Made by a program: the position numbers and the translations under genes. Under the pieces are notes generated by a model that was not told where the DNA came from, did no database searches, and saw only the letters and a program-made list of their open reading frames with translations. Below, one piece after another: positions 1 through 10,246 of a DNA stretch of 64,000 nucleotides. How positions within the stretch are numbered: position 1 is the stretch's first letter; the number at the start of each line of letters is the position of its first letter. Source of the DNA: Gonocerus acuteangulatus (Eukaryota; Arthropoda; Insecta; Hemiptera; Coreidae); the NCBI GenBank assembly GCA_946811695.1, contig OX328131.1:8052326-8116325 (forward strand), in the 5' to 3' direction.

Positions 1-968
1 TCAATATTTTCTTAATCAGCTATTTGTAGACTTAGCGGCTTGCCTCCGCCTCAAAAGTTGCCTTATTTAATAAGCTCTGAAATGGCACCCTGTTGTTACA
101 GAAAAAAATTATTTAAGTCTAATTTCTTCTGATTTCTAAGTCAAAATCAATTTTGCTTTAGTGTGAAGAATCCATTCTGAACACATGGCTTTATTTTACA
201 CGGTTATGGTGATGTCCCATCCTGCCCACACTTGGTACACACACTTTGTGCTCTGATTAAAGATTAGGGGACACTTTGGAAAGACTGAAAGATGACAGAA
301 TAACATATTTGAAATAATAACAATTATTGTTATTATTTTAACACAATAAACACAGATCTTATATTTAAATACTTTGAGGGTCTTGTTTTATTAAATTTCT
401 ATTTTTAACTCTATTCTATTTAATAAAATTACACACTACAATATCTGCTTATAAGTTATTGCTTATAATTAACTGGGTTATTCATTACAATCATTAAATT
501 GTATTGAAAAAACTCTCTCCTGCAAATATAAAGCGAAAAAAATATATTTAAATGAAAAGACTATTATACTACTCTTAAAAATAGAAATTCCATAAAACAA
601 AACCCTCAAAGCATAAAAATATAACATCTGTATTTATTATGTTAACAATAATTGTGATTATTTCCAAAATGTTCTTCTGTCATATTTCACTCTCTCAAAG
701 GAGTCCCCTAATCCTTAATTAGAGCAAAAAGTGTGTGTAATGTTTGAAGAATGGGACATCACCATATTCGCATGAAATTAAATAATGTGTTCGTAATGGC
801 TTCTTCACACTAAAGCAAATGTATTGGTTTTGACTTAGAAATCAGAAAAAAATAGACTTAAATAATTTTTTGTTTTTAAAACAACAGGGTACCATTTTAA
901 AGCTTATTAAATAAGGCAACTTTTGAGGCGGAGGCAAACCGCTAAGTCGACAAATAGCTGATTAAGAA
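1..968. repeat. Long inverted repeat (foldback-type element)
   Basis: The first ~450 bases and the last ~450 bases are reverse complements with many substitutions and small indels, separated by a short AT-rich centre near 450-515. The outer end of each arm contains GCTGATTAAGAAAAT and GAGGCGGAGGCAAACCGC or their complements. The same terminus recurs at 1896-1955. No coding sequence was seen. It is probably an old non-autonomous DNA transposon; the left end may continue outside the window. Confidence 0.75.
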
Positions 969-969
969 A

Positions 970-1323
970 ATAGACTCCTGGAGCCGCTATTTCCTCGGAA
1001 AGTGTAATTAGTGTTCCTCATGTGCGCAGACTCGCCGCTACTCGTAGCGAGCAGGAAGCGTGGAGAAGCAGTCCCTTGAAGCTGGTGTATGCCCGCCGAC
1101 TAGGACTGTTATTTGCTGGGATAACAGCTCTTATAGAATCACAGGGTTGCTAGGATTTCCAAGATCATAGGCCACTTATGGATTATCTTAATTTAATGGT
1201 GCTTGCCTCACAAATAACTGGCACATTGTTTAAATCTGTACCCCGGAAATAAAGGACACAATGTCCATTTTTTTTATTAAATTGACTTAAAGTCGTAATG
1301 TGGATTTTTCGATCCCAATAATG
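970..1323 (+). repeat. Dispersed block, copy 1 (pairs with 4030-4383)
   Basis: The block starts with GACTCCTGGAGCCGCTATTT and matches 4030-4383 with only a few differences. Both copies run straight into a hAT-type MITE at the same point, so block plus MITE was duplicated together or belongs to one larger element. I do not recognise a gene in it. Confidence 0.8.
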
Positions 1324-1545
1324 CATGGGCGTATATAAGGGGGGCTGCAGCCCCCCCCCCCCGAAATTTTGAGTTGATCGGTAAAAATGTTTCATAAACC
1401 CATTAAATAAGATCACTTAGTTCATAAAAAATATTTTATTTTGGGTGTAATAGCGTTTTAGTTGGTTAAAACTATTTCAAGTTCTAAATTGTTAGTATTC
1501 CATACACCGGAAATGCTCTCGGCCCCCCTCCCCCGAAATTTATTC
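1324..1545 (+). mobile_element. hAT-type MITE with G/C homopolymers, 3'-truncated
   Basis: The left terminus CATGGGCGTATATAAGG and the body (G-run, CTGCAG, C-run, ATAAGATCACTTAGTTCATA) match the complete copy at 11325-11576. The right terminus is missing: at about 1545 the sequence changes to the block shared with 8345-8689. Confidence 0.75.
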
Positions 1546-1550
1546 TTTAC

Positions 1551-1893
1551 TTCTTCCGATTTCAACACACGACTCAGTTTAATCAAATTCATTATTTGAC
1601 AACTTCAACACAGCACAACAAACACAACTTCAACGTGTCTTATAATCTATAACCTTTTTCATGTATAAACTTTATGTAGCCTAGCAACACCTGTTACAAT
1701 ATTGTACCAAGATATTATGACGTTATTCTAAAAAGTAACTGGCGTGGGTAAAGTAAAAAAGACCCCTTGGTTCTGTTTGACTATGATCAATACTTACAAT
1801 TACCTATCAATGCCCATAACAATGTGAAACATTTTATTTAAACTATTTCTATAAGTAACGAAGGACCAAATTTTAATAGTTCAATGTTATGGA
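1551..1893 (+). repeat. Dispersed block shared with 8345-8689
   Basis: It is nearly identical to 8345-8689 over about 340 bases. It contains the terminal motif AGTAACTGGCGTGGGTAAAG followed by AAAAAGACCCC, the right end of the inverted-repeat element described at 5911-8560, plus the same sequence beyond that end. Confidence 0.8.
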
Positions 1894-1895
1894 AA

Positions 1896-1955
1896 ATTGA
1901 CTTTTGAGGCGGAGGCAAACCGCTAAGTCTACAAATAGCTGATTAAGAAAATATT
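1896..1955 (+). repeat. Third terminus of the inverted-repeat element
   Basis: GAGGCGGAGGCAAACCGC and GCTGATTAAGAAAATATTGA repeat the outer end of the 1-968 element. It could be the true right end of that element, displaced by the insertion of 970-1895. Confidence 0.6.
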
Positions 1956-1959
1956 GAAT

Positions 1960-2388
1960 GAGTTAAGAAAACCCTAATAACAATAGCTCACATCTATATG
2001 GCTCTTAGTGTAGCTCCTAATTTACATGACAACATTTCAATAACTGGTGTTTCTTATTGGAAATTTAATGTAGATTCTAAAAATGTGGTCGTCATTTACG
2101 ATACACATAGACCAGAAATCCAGAATACACAGTTTTTCATAAGAAAACCTAATAGTTTTGAAAATAGACAAAAGTTTGAATAGCTCTGCTACATGTTGGG
2201 ATAGGACGCTCATTTCTGCGCCCCTGAACCACAAATGAGGTGCAGAATAAACCCTTAGAGTTATGACATCTCAATGTGGGACACCCTGTATACAAATACA
2301 AATTTGAACCACCGTTATTTTCGTGAGCTATGGGATCTGAATTGTGAAATTTTGTAGTCGACACTTCATAAGTGAGTTTTCTCCCTAT
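1960..2388. other. Unassigned sequence
   Basis: Short overlapping open frames occur on both strands, but none has a recognisable domain or splice context. I see nothing further here. Confidence 0.5.
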
Positions 2389-2770
2389 GCAAAAAAATAT
2401 ATAAAAAAAATAAATAAAAAATATATAAAAAAAAAATAAATAAAAAATATATAAAAAAAAAATAAATAAAAAATATATAAAAAAATAAATAAAAAATATG
2501 TAAAAAAAATAAATAAAAAATATATAAAAAAAGATATTAAAAATATATATAAAAAAAAATAAATAAAAAAAATAAAAATAAATAAATAAAAAATATATTT
2601 AAAAAATATATAAAAAAAATATAAAAATATATAAAAAATTAAATAAAAAATATTAAAAAAAATATATAAAAAAATAAAAATAAAAAATAAATAAAAAATA
2701 TATAAAAAAATAAATAAAAGATATATAAAAAAATAAATAAAAAATAAAATAAACAAATAAATAATAAAAT
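2389..2770. repeat. AT-only low-complexity tract
   Basis: It is an almost pure A/T run built from variants of AAATAAATAAAAAATATATA. The long minus-strand open frame across it is only Phe, Tyr, Ile and Leu codons of the repeat and is not a gene. Confidence 0.9.
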
Positions 2771-2784
2771 GAATATACACATTT

Positions 2785-3030
2785 TTTATATTATATTTAT
2801 ATTTTTCTTTCTTTTATACGGACATCGAATCTTGTTCTTATATGTATGCAATAATAGTTTTTTGTCCAAAACAAGATTCTAACAAATGCAATAATAAAAC
2901 CACAACTCTGTCGCAAACAGACAATACTGAAAACACTCTCCATCCTAACATTTAACTCGCACAATTTAACTATACTCTTAGGGCGGAGACGACCAAGAGG
3001 TTTTCTATCCTTAAACTACCAATCCAACCC
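2785..3030. repeat. Dispersed repeat, inverted copy of 30140-30385
   Basis: AACACTCTCCATCCTAACAT and CTTAGGGCGGAGACGACCAAG-like sequence here match the reverse complement of 30140-30385. It lies just upstream of a LINE relic in the same orientation and could be part of that LINE, but no coding motif shows it. Confidence 0.6.
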
Positions 3031-3131
3031 TCCCTATGCAGGTAGGGAAGAACTTATAATATTTCATGATCTGCAAATACTCTAATCAATTTTATATACT
3101 GGATGACAGTATATAAAATCCAGACAGTTAC

Positions 3132-3695
3132 ACGACTCATCCACTACTTACAGAAATTCTTAATAAGTCACAGACTCTGAACAGAAACATTACTATGTAC
3201 TGGCTACCAGGCCATGAAGAACTTGGGAAAAGCTCCATTGCAGATTATTACGCTAAAAATGCAGTAAGGCATATGACATGTGACCTTGAACTAATAACAT
3301 AAAAAGACCTGACGAAAACTATAAAATCATCAATATTACAACAATGGTACAACTCGTGGACGGAACTAACTGATAATAAACTTCAATCGATTAAAAATAC
3401 AGTCGTGGATTGGCCATCCAGTCACAGAGAAAACAGACGTGAAGAAGTAGTTCTGGCTCGACTACGACTTGGACACACTCGACTAACACACGAATACTTA
3501 ATGACAAGACGTAACAGACCAATATGTGAGATATGTAACTGTGAACTTACAGTCAAACATTTACTGACAGACTCCCGCAGAAGAAAAGATATTAATCTGC
3601 CGTATGTTATGCAAGAACTCTTAGGCAATGATAGCCAGTATATAAACACTGTACTTACATACTTCAGGAACACAGGACTGTACGACCTTATTTGA
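3132..3695 (+). pseudogene. LINE relic: RNase H end plus C-terminal zinc knuckle
   Basis: The plus-strand translation reads MYWLPGHEELG, then IADYYAKNA, the usual end of a LINE RNase H domain (W-x-PGH...AD..AK). After an in-frame stop near 3300 it continues through RREEVVLARLRLGHTRLTH and CEICNCELTVKHLL, the conserved C-terminal CxxC...H segment of Jockey/R1/I-clade elements. The last cysteine is replaced by Ser. The stop and that loss mark a dead 5'-truncated copy. The related copy at 26545-27250 keeps the final Cys. Confidence 0.8.
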
Positions 3696-3699
3696 TGAC

Positions 3700-4029
3700 C
3701 GAAAGCGTGCTGTCTTGAAAACATTAAGTTCCCATGAACTTTAAGTCATATTTTCATTTAAACCCCTATTACACTACCTTTACACATACATTTAAAAATA
3801 TGCAATCAAACAAGCTGGTTTCCTTGTGAGACTAAATTCAAAAGATGCTGCTCACTGTGTTATTGCCAAGAAGCGGGACACTGTTTAAATTAAATAAATA
3901 AATAATACTGGATGAATCTTAATCGTGTTTGCAAATTTTCAACTGAAATCCTCCATTTTGCCCGACAAATTTCAAACTTGTACCGTTTTCGAGCCTGCTA
4001 TCCATGCGAGAAACTAAAAGTCTCGGTCT
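3700..4029. other. Unassigned sequence
   Basis: This AT-rich stretch ends in an AAATAAATAAAT tail near 3890-3902, possibly the 3' tail of the preceding LINE. I see no other feature. Confidence 0.5.
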
Positions 4030-4383
4030 GGCGACTCCTGGAGCCGCTATTTCCTCGGGAGGTGTAATTAGTGTTCCTCATGTGCGCAGACTCGCCGCTA
4101 CTCGTAGCGAGCAGGAAGCGTGGAGAAGCAGTCCCTTGAAGCTGGTGTATGCCCGCTGACTAGGACTGTTATTTGCTGGGATAACAGCTCTTATAGAATC
4201 ACAGGGTTGCTAGGATTTCCAAGATCATAGGCCACTTATGGATTATCTTAATTTAATGGGGCTTGCCTCACAAATAACTGGCACATTGTTTAAATCTGTA
4301 CCCCGGAAATAAAGGACACAATGTCCATTTTTTTTATTAAATTGACTTAAAGTCGTAATGTGGATTTTTCGATGCCAATAATG
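4030..4383 (+). repeat. Dispersed block, copy 2 (pairs with 970-1323)
   Basis: It is nearly identical to 970-1323 from GACTCCTGGAGCCGCTATTT up to the start of the MITE. The short GC-rich part with TCGCCGCTACTCGTAGCGAG can form a small hairpin. Function unknown. Confidence 0.8.
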
Positions 4384-4644
4384 CATGGGCGTTTATAAGG
4401 GGGGCTGCAGCCCCTCCCCGAAATTTTGAGTTGATCGGTAAAAATTTTTCATATACCCTTAAAAATAAATTAAATAAGATCACTTAGTTCATAAAAAATA
4501 TTTTATTTGGGGGGGGGGGGGGGTAATAGCGTTTCAGTTGGTTAAAACTATTGTTAGTATTCCATGCCCCGGAAATGGTCTCGGCCCCCCTCCCCCTGAA
4601 ATTCCCCCCCCCCCCCCCCAAATTACTTTCTGTATACGCCCGTG
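4384..4644 (+). mobile_element. hAT-type MITE with G/C homopolymers
   Basis: The termini are CATGGGCGTTTATAAGG and TGTATACGCCCGTG, imperfect inverted repeats. Flanking octamers CAATAATG and CTATAATG differ at one position and fit an 8-bp TSD. The interior has long G and C runs. Confidence 0.75.
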
Positions 4645-4718
4645 CTATAATGGTATAAGGCACTATGTCCTGTTCCCATATATAACGAAGATAAGACATT
4701 GAAAAATAAAATTAACCC

Positions 4719-4775
4719 CACAGATGCGGGATCATTTGTGACTGTCTCACAGTCAGAAATGATCCCGCATCTGTG
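4719..4775. repeat. Near-perfect hairpin, ~27-bp stem
   Basis: CACAGATGCGGGATCATTT pairs with AAATGATCCCGCATCTGTG, and the stem continues through TGACTGT/ACAGTCA with one mismatch and a loop of about two bases. It sits directly upstream of the hammerhead motif at 4804 and may be part of the same Penelope-like element. Confidence 0.8.
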
Positions 4776-4803
4776 AGGTATAGTTCTCAACCTTCCCATC
4801 GCC

Positions 4804-4836
4804 CTGATGAAGGCTTGAATCTCAAGCCGAAACGTC
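4804..4836 (+). ncRNA. Hammerhead ribozyme motif (Penelope-like type)
   Basis: The conserved core is complete: CTGATGA at 4804-4810, stem II GGCTTGA/TCAAGCC (perfect 7 bp, loop ATC), GAAA at 4829-4832, and cleavage triplet GTC at 4834-4836. Stem I has at least three pairs, GCC (4801-4803) with GGC (4837-4839). Stem III is just the palindrome ACGT, the arrangement described for Penelope-like retroelements whose ribozymes act best as dimers. The RNA would self-cleave after the C of GTC. An AATAAA follows at 4843. Confidence 0.85.
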
Positions 4837-4881
4837 GGCATCAATAAAACCATTTTCATTTGTAAAATGTAGTTTTATTAA

Positions 4882-5815
4882 CCCTGGAATCACAATATGA
4901 TGAAGCCGTTACAAATCTCACAACGTGGGGTCATATATGACCCCATCTAGTCTTTTGTAATTCTTTTACAAATTTGGAGTTAGGTTTCTGAAATGGTATT
5001 TTAAGATGACTACCATGTATAATATAACAATTTATAACCAAATAATCTTATTTAATTGAAAAATGGGGGAGTGGGAAATCAAACATCAAAATACCACAAA
5101 TTTAGAAATAAGTTTGTTTGAATATTTCTCCTCTGAATATCCAAATTAAATATAACGTTTTCTCCTATAATATTTTGTCTTTCTGACTGCCAGAATAAAA
5201 AAATACTATAATATGTAAAATTGGTTTAAAAGGGGAATAAATATAGTGACTTGAATACATGCACATTATAATGATCAGAAAAATAAAAATATTTTTACTC
5301 ATTTATACACTTTTCAGATATACTTTGCCTGTGTTCAGCACACAGACACTTACTACACTTTGCACAGTGTGTTACAGCTTTCCTGTCTTTTTTACGATCA
5401 AAAACACCACATGGTATATATGGCCATCCTCTTTTTCACTCGTATCACATACTTCACCAATTTCACTGTCTTCACTATCCAAAACGTCTCCAAACTCTCT
5501 GTTTTTCTCTTATACAATTTGCCAAAGCAACTCATTGTGAATTTCATCTTCAGTGAAAAATAAATTATCGTTAGACATACTACATTCGATAAATAAAAAT
5601 ATTACATAAACCACAACGTGGGGTCGCCCGTGACCCAAAGGCTTTACATACGTTCACAGGGATACGATTGAAAAAAACCTGGATGTCTGTTATGATCACC
5701 TCGTCAGGATAGGAAGGTACAGGGTCGGACATGTTTAACAGCTGGAGTGTACAGGAAATAACAAATATTTTCAGAACTCAGGGGTCACGGGTGACCCCAC
5801 GTTGTGATTCCAGGG
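4882..5815 (-). mobile_element. Internally deleted piggyBac element
   Basis: The ends are CCCTGGAATCACAA and TTGTGATTCCAGGG. The left is flanked by TTAA and the right by CTAA, a TTAA target site with one mutation. A subterminal GTGGGGTCA...TGACCCCA palindrome occurs near each end. At 934 bp it is much shorter than an autonomous piggyBac. It inserted into the 3' tail of the hammerhead-bearing element. Confidence 0.85.
5250..5572 (-). pseudogene. piggyBac transposase remnant (N-terminus joined to Cys-rich tail)
   Basis: The minus-strand reading starts MSNDNLFFTEDEI, continues with an acidic stretch (DVLDSEDSEIGE) typical of the piggyBac N-terminus, then jumps to VTHCAKCSKCLCAEHRQ, the C-terminal zinc-binding cysteine domain that contacts the transposon ends. 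The whole DDD catalytic core is missing, and there is a stop after LLWQIV plus a frameshift. It cannot be an active transposase; the element must have been mobilised in trans. Confidence 0.75.
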
Positions 5816-5918
5816 CTAAGAAGCAGTGACCGAGCCCCGACAATCCCTACCTTGTAAAATCAACCCCGTTTTCATTAGAGGTAAAAGACACCATGCGGAG
5901 GACTTGGTTTGGCTCTTT

Positions 5919-7314
5919 TTAGCGCGGTTCCTCCCTCCCCCATAGGGATGAACCCCGCTTATAGGGTTGATACAATGAAACAATCCGGAAATGCCGACTA
6001 GAAAATTTCGCGTTTCAGAACCCCTAGAGACCGAAAATAACGGTGGTTCAAATTTGTATATATATATATATATATTTGTCTGTTCGCTCTCTAGGTAGAA
6101 GACGAATGGTCCGATTGTGATGAAATTTGGTACAAAAATCCGTCGTCTAATTTGGAAGGTCAAGTTCGTTAGCCAGCAGAATCCGCCCACTGGAAGATGG
6201 CGTTTGGGGCGAAATTCGCGCAAAAAAAATCGTAACGCTTACGTTTTTGAGTTCATAAGCTTGTAAGTACTCGTTTTATAGGCTTCTTGGGCTAGGAAAA
6301 CGAATGAAACGATTTTCAAGGCGATAGCTTTAACCGTTTTCGAGAAAATTGGAAAAATAGTTTTTGAATACCGTTTTTGGTTTGGGTACTTAGAATCATG
6401 GGATTCAGTTGAAACATTTTCTGCATGTTCTACTTTCATTAAAACTAATATGTTGAAATTTTTGTTACGTTTGGAGTTTAGGAAGGGTTAGAATAAAATA
6501 TTTTATTAACAGACATAAAAAGTTTTGGTAACTTTGTATACTTTCCTTAATACCTCGAAAAGGTTGAGAATTTGGGAAACGGAAGCATACCATTAGAAAG
6601 CTTACTAAATGTTCTACAAAAATGGTTCTAAAGAAAGTTTTGATTAGGCGACGTCAATCGGAGAAATAAGTGCATAAAACTTTAAAGTAATTGATTTCGC
6701 TTATTTGAACTGTTCTTTTTGTCTTTGATTTTGGTACTTAGAATTATGGGATTCAGTTGAAACATTTTCTGCATGTTTGAATTTCATCAAAACTAATATG
6801 TTGAAATTTTGGTTACGTTTGGAGTTAAGGAAGGGTTAGAATAAAATATTTTATTAACAGACAAAAAGTTTTGGTAACTTTGTATACTTTCCTTAATATC
6901 TCGAAAAAGGTTGAGAATCTTGGTAAACGGAAGCATACCATTAGAAAGCTTACTAAATGCTCGACAAAAAAGGTTCTGATGAAAGTTTTGATTAGGCGAT
7001 GTCAATCGGAGAAATAAGTGCTTAAAACTTTAAAGTAATTGATTTCGCTTATTCGAACTGTTCTTTTTGTCTGTTTTTATTCCTTTTAAAACAATTTAAT
7101 GTTAGAGATATGGATTTCCAAGATATAGCTTTTCAACTGCCTAGCGGGGTCCTTCCTAGGGAGGGTTGGTCGACCCATCCAGGTACGATCGTAAATCAAG
7201 ACCTTTCTAGAAATGTGGACCCAAAATAATAACAGTTTCTATTTTAATCATTCTAAATGAGTTTAGGGATTAGAACGGAACCGCGCTAAGATGATGCAGT
7301 TCCTACGAGACGGA
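5919..7314 (-). mobile_element. Helentron-like element, family B
   Basis: On the minus strand the element begins at 7314 with TCCGTCTCGTAGGAACTGCA, followed by subterminal AGCGCGGTTCC. It ends at 5919 with a strong hairpin GCGGTTCCTCCCT/AGGGAGGAACCGC followed by CTAA. Terminal arm and subterminal repeat are complementary, the Helentron/HINE plan. Inside are two direct copies of a ~348-bp unit (about 6400-7080) and an AT microsatellite (6057-6075). No Rep/helicase gene is present, so it is non-autonomous. It inserted in the left terminus of the enclosing element. Confidence 0.75.
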
Positions 7315-7532
7315 CTATTACTTTACCCACGCCAGTTACTTTTATTACTAAAACAGTTATTTATCGTATCATTAAGTTAATAGTTATGAAGAAAAAATGT
7401 TTAAACTAATAATTAGTTTAAATAAATTATTTATGCAACAAACGTAAACAATAACTAAACCATGTTCCTTTATAACCCGCTATTTCCTGTCGACAGCTTC
7501 TCAAGTTTCATCGAAATAATGGTGCTCTTTTC

Positions 7533-8248
7533 GGTAAACCTGAAGGAGAGCGTCCTCAGCTACGATTTTCTTCAAAGTTTTCACTATAACGTATTTTCAT
7601 GCACTAAACACGAATCCGTTGAAAAAAAAATGTTGTTCTCAACCAGGAAAGAAGTTATTTAAAAAAAAAGTTCACTGTTATGAAGGTTAGGGAAGACTGC
7701 CTTGGACGACTTTTGGGCATAGAATTCTTTTTATTTCTGCGAGTTGGATTGACTAGGGGTTTTGATGTTTTCTTGAGCGAGCGGAAACGCATAGCACGTA
7801 TGCCCAAAAGCGACAGTTTACGACCAAGTCAGCTACCACAAGGTGAGTCTAAATTTCAATTACACTTCGTCATTAAGGTCTATTGCGCAGGCGCGTGTTT
7901 ACATATAAGCTGTTTACCCCGTCTTTTATAACCTCCATAACAGTGGACTTTAGTGCTTAAAAACTTCTTTCCTAGTTGCGAGCAACTTTTTTTTTCAACG
8001 GATTCGTGTTTAGTGCATCAAAATACGTTATAGTGCAAATTTTGAAGAAAATTTGGTCGTTTGTAACCCGCTAACAGCACCTTTGGTCGTTTGTAACCCG
8101 CTAACAGTGAACTTTTTTTTTAAATAACTTCTTTCCTGGTTGAGAACAACAATTTTTTTCAACGGATTCGTGTTTAGTGCATGAAAATACGTTATAGTGC
8201 AAACTTTGAAGAAAATCGGTGTTGAGGACGCTCTCCTTCAGGTTTACC
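7533..8248. mobile_element. GGTAAA-type foldback element, 716 bp (Mutator-like?)
   Basis: The termini GGTAAACCTGAAGGAGAGCG and CGCTCTCCTTCAGGTTTACC are perfect inverted repeats. The 8-bp TSD CTCTTTTC lies at 7525-7532 and 8249-8256. The arms stay complementary inward (TTTAGTGCAT, ACGAATCCGTTG). Long inverted repeats with 8-9-bp duplications suggest a Mutator-like non-autonomous element; that assignment is inference. No transposase is present. Related copies are at 22588-24573 and 46281-46745. Confidence 0.8.
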
Positions 8249-8344
8249 CTCTTTTCTTTGTAAATACAAGCTTCATGAAATGCCCTCTTCTACACTTCCG
8301 CGTTTGAGGCAGAACTCCATACTTTTGTAATGCTCTATACGCTA

Positions 8345-8689
8345 CTTCTTCCGATTTCAACACACGACTCAGTTTAATCAAATTCATTATTTGACAACTT
8401 CAACACAGCACAACAAACACAACTTCAACGTGTCTTATAATCTATAACCTTTTTCATGTATAAACTTTATGTAGCCTAGCAACACCTGTTACAATATTCT
8501 AACAAAATATTATGACGTTATTCTAAAAAGTAACTGGCGTGGGTAAAGTAAAAAAGACCCCTTGGTTCTGTTTGACTATGATGGATACTTACAATTACCT
8601 ATCAATGCCCATAACAATGGGAAACATTTTATTTAAACTGTTTCTATAAGTAACGAAGGACCAAATTTTAATAGTTCATAGTTATGACA
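8345..8689 (+). repeat. Dispersed block shared with 1551-1893
   Basis: It starts CTTCTTCCGATTTCAACACA and matches 1551-1893 with few differences, spanning the right terminus of the 5911-8560 element and about 130 bases beyond it. Confidence 0.8.
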
Positions 8690-8742
8690 AATTGGCTCTC
8701 CTAAACAATTAAAAGCTCCATTCAATTAAGATATCCAGAAGA

Positions 8743-8945
8743 GGCCCGGTGGCCGTGAGTGTTAAGGCTTTAGCACTTAACACTCCGTGCCAAAGGGTCG
8801 TGGGTTCGATTCCCACTATGGGTGGTGGCTTTTCATTCGAAATATGGAAATGCATGTACCGTATTCTAGCTAGAAAAGGATGGTAACCTATCGATAATCC
8901 TTCCTAAAATTCTGAGTTAATTATAATAGACGTTAAAATTTTAAT
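8743..8945 (+). mobile_element. tRNA-derived SINE, type 3
   Basis: The head GGCCCGGTGGCCGTGAGTGT carries the pol III A box and GGTTCGATTCC the B box. The tail GGTGGTAACCTATCGATAA and GACGTTAAAATTTTAATTAT is shared with copies at 20645, 26937, 46975 and 62607. SINEs of this kind are transcribed from their internal promoter and use a LINE reverse transcriptase in trans. Confidence 0.85.
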
Positions 8946-9043
8946 TATTAATAACTACATATGTGACAAATGTTAAAAAAATGTCTCTCTATGTTATATC
9001 CGCTACGCTTTTGGAGTTTGAAATTGTCTATCTAAACGGAATT

Positions 9044-9149
9044 GAAAACTCGAAGAGTCAAATTAAGTGTCTTTTGACCACATTTTAATGATTTCAGAAA
9101 ACTCGAAGAGTCAAATTAAGTGTCTTTTGACCACATTTTAATTATTTCA
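9044..9149 (+). repeat. 53-bp tandem duplication
   Basis: Two adjacent units start GAAAACTCGAAGAGTC and end in ATTTCAG, differing at one or two positions. Confidence 0.85.
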
Positions 9150-10240
9150 GTTGAAATGTTTGGGATATTTTTTATGAGAAAAAAAATGGTAATAACGGAT
9201 TTGCAATCTTTAAAATGGTTTAGAATCTTGAGAGCCTTAGTATTTAAAAAGAAAAAAAAAAATCAAATATTAATATCATTTAGTTTGGATTTTTGCAACA
9301 ATTTGAAAAAAGTACATACTTTTGCCGAATTTCCTGAATGCATTTTGAGCTGCTGAAACAAAATATATGAAAAAGTCCTTTTTTTATTTACCATTTTTGT
9401 CTTATCCAAATCAATTTTAACATTTCTAAATACCAGAACATCACAGGATCTTTCAATAAAAATATTTTGTAGTATGAACACTTTTTTAGATATGAGCAAA
9501 AGAAGTAAACACAGTAAGTGTTTTTTCGTGTTTTTTTTTTTATGTTTACAAAATAAAAATTGTTCAGGGAGCCATGGATTTACGCATAGATAAATTATTG
9601 TTATTTGAGTTATTTCTAAGATATTTCCGAAAACATTAGCCTGCCTCCCTTAAAATTTTGCATTATTTATGAGTGGGTTAAAAGTTTAAATATATGAATG
9701 TTAACTTTTTATTTATATACTATGTTAGTTTAAACAAATTCTTCTGCGTAAACTATCTACTTTACCTAGAAATCTGTTTAATTTATACATCTTTTTTCGT
9801 ATGGACTTTTTTATTTATTTTGCTGTGTGTCAATCACTACAGATCCGTTCAACTGGTGTACGGCGATTATCTTAAAGAGTAAAAATATTTGGAAAGAAAA
9901 ATGCATAAAAAAAAAAAATAGTAAAAAGAAGGTTGACACGGTGAGTCCTTGGAACGGTACATCGGTAGGTAGAAGAGGACAAGAATGACAGCTGGATGGT
10001 TCACACTTTCAAAAAATGAAATTCCGATTTTCAGCTATGTCCGTTCTGTGACGTCACGAGATGACTAGAAATAAAGCGGGCCAAGAGCTTGGACGTGCCG
10101 ACACGGAGGAGGGAGGAACGGACAGACCCAGGAAAACTAACATGGAGGAAGCGTGGAGGATCTGATGGGGGAGTTGGTTGCAGGGGGTAGAAATGTAGGA
10201 GGGGTTGGTATTATCTTAACAAACAATTATTTATTATATT
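9150..10240. other. Unassigned AT-rich sequence
   Basis: I see only short open frames, A/T runs and a GC-richer non-repetitive patch near 10,030-10,200. No domain, splice-bounded exon or repeat terminus was recognised. Confidence 0.5.
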
Positions 10241-10246
10241 TTTTTT

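Larger units (their letters stand above)
5911..8560. mobile_element. GGGTC...GACCC terminal-inverted-repeat element with nested insertions
   Basis: The right end is AGTAACTGGCGTGGGTAAAG then AAAAAGACCC. The left end is GGCTCTTTT, interrupted, then TATTACTTTACCCACGCC at 7316. CTTGGTTT (5903-5910) and CTTGGTTC (8561-8568) fit an 8-bp TSD. Subtracting a Helentron (5919-7314) and another element (7533-8248) leaves a short non-coding DNA element related to 33931-34716. A caveat is that the right flank is also shared with the block at 1551-1893. Confidence 0.65.

Noticed and set aside
2385..2780. 131-codon minus-strand open frame
   Set aside because: It is made only of A/T-rich codons across a simple repeat; no protein would have this composition.
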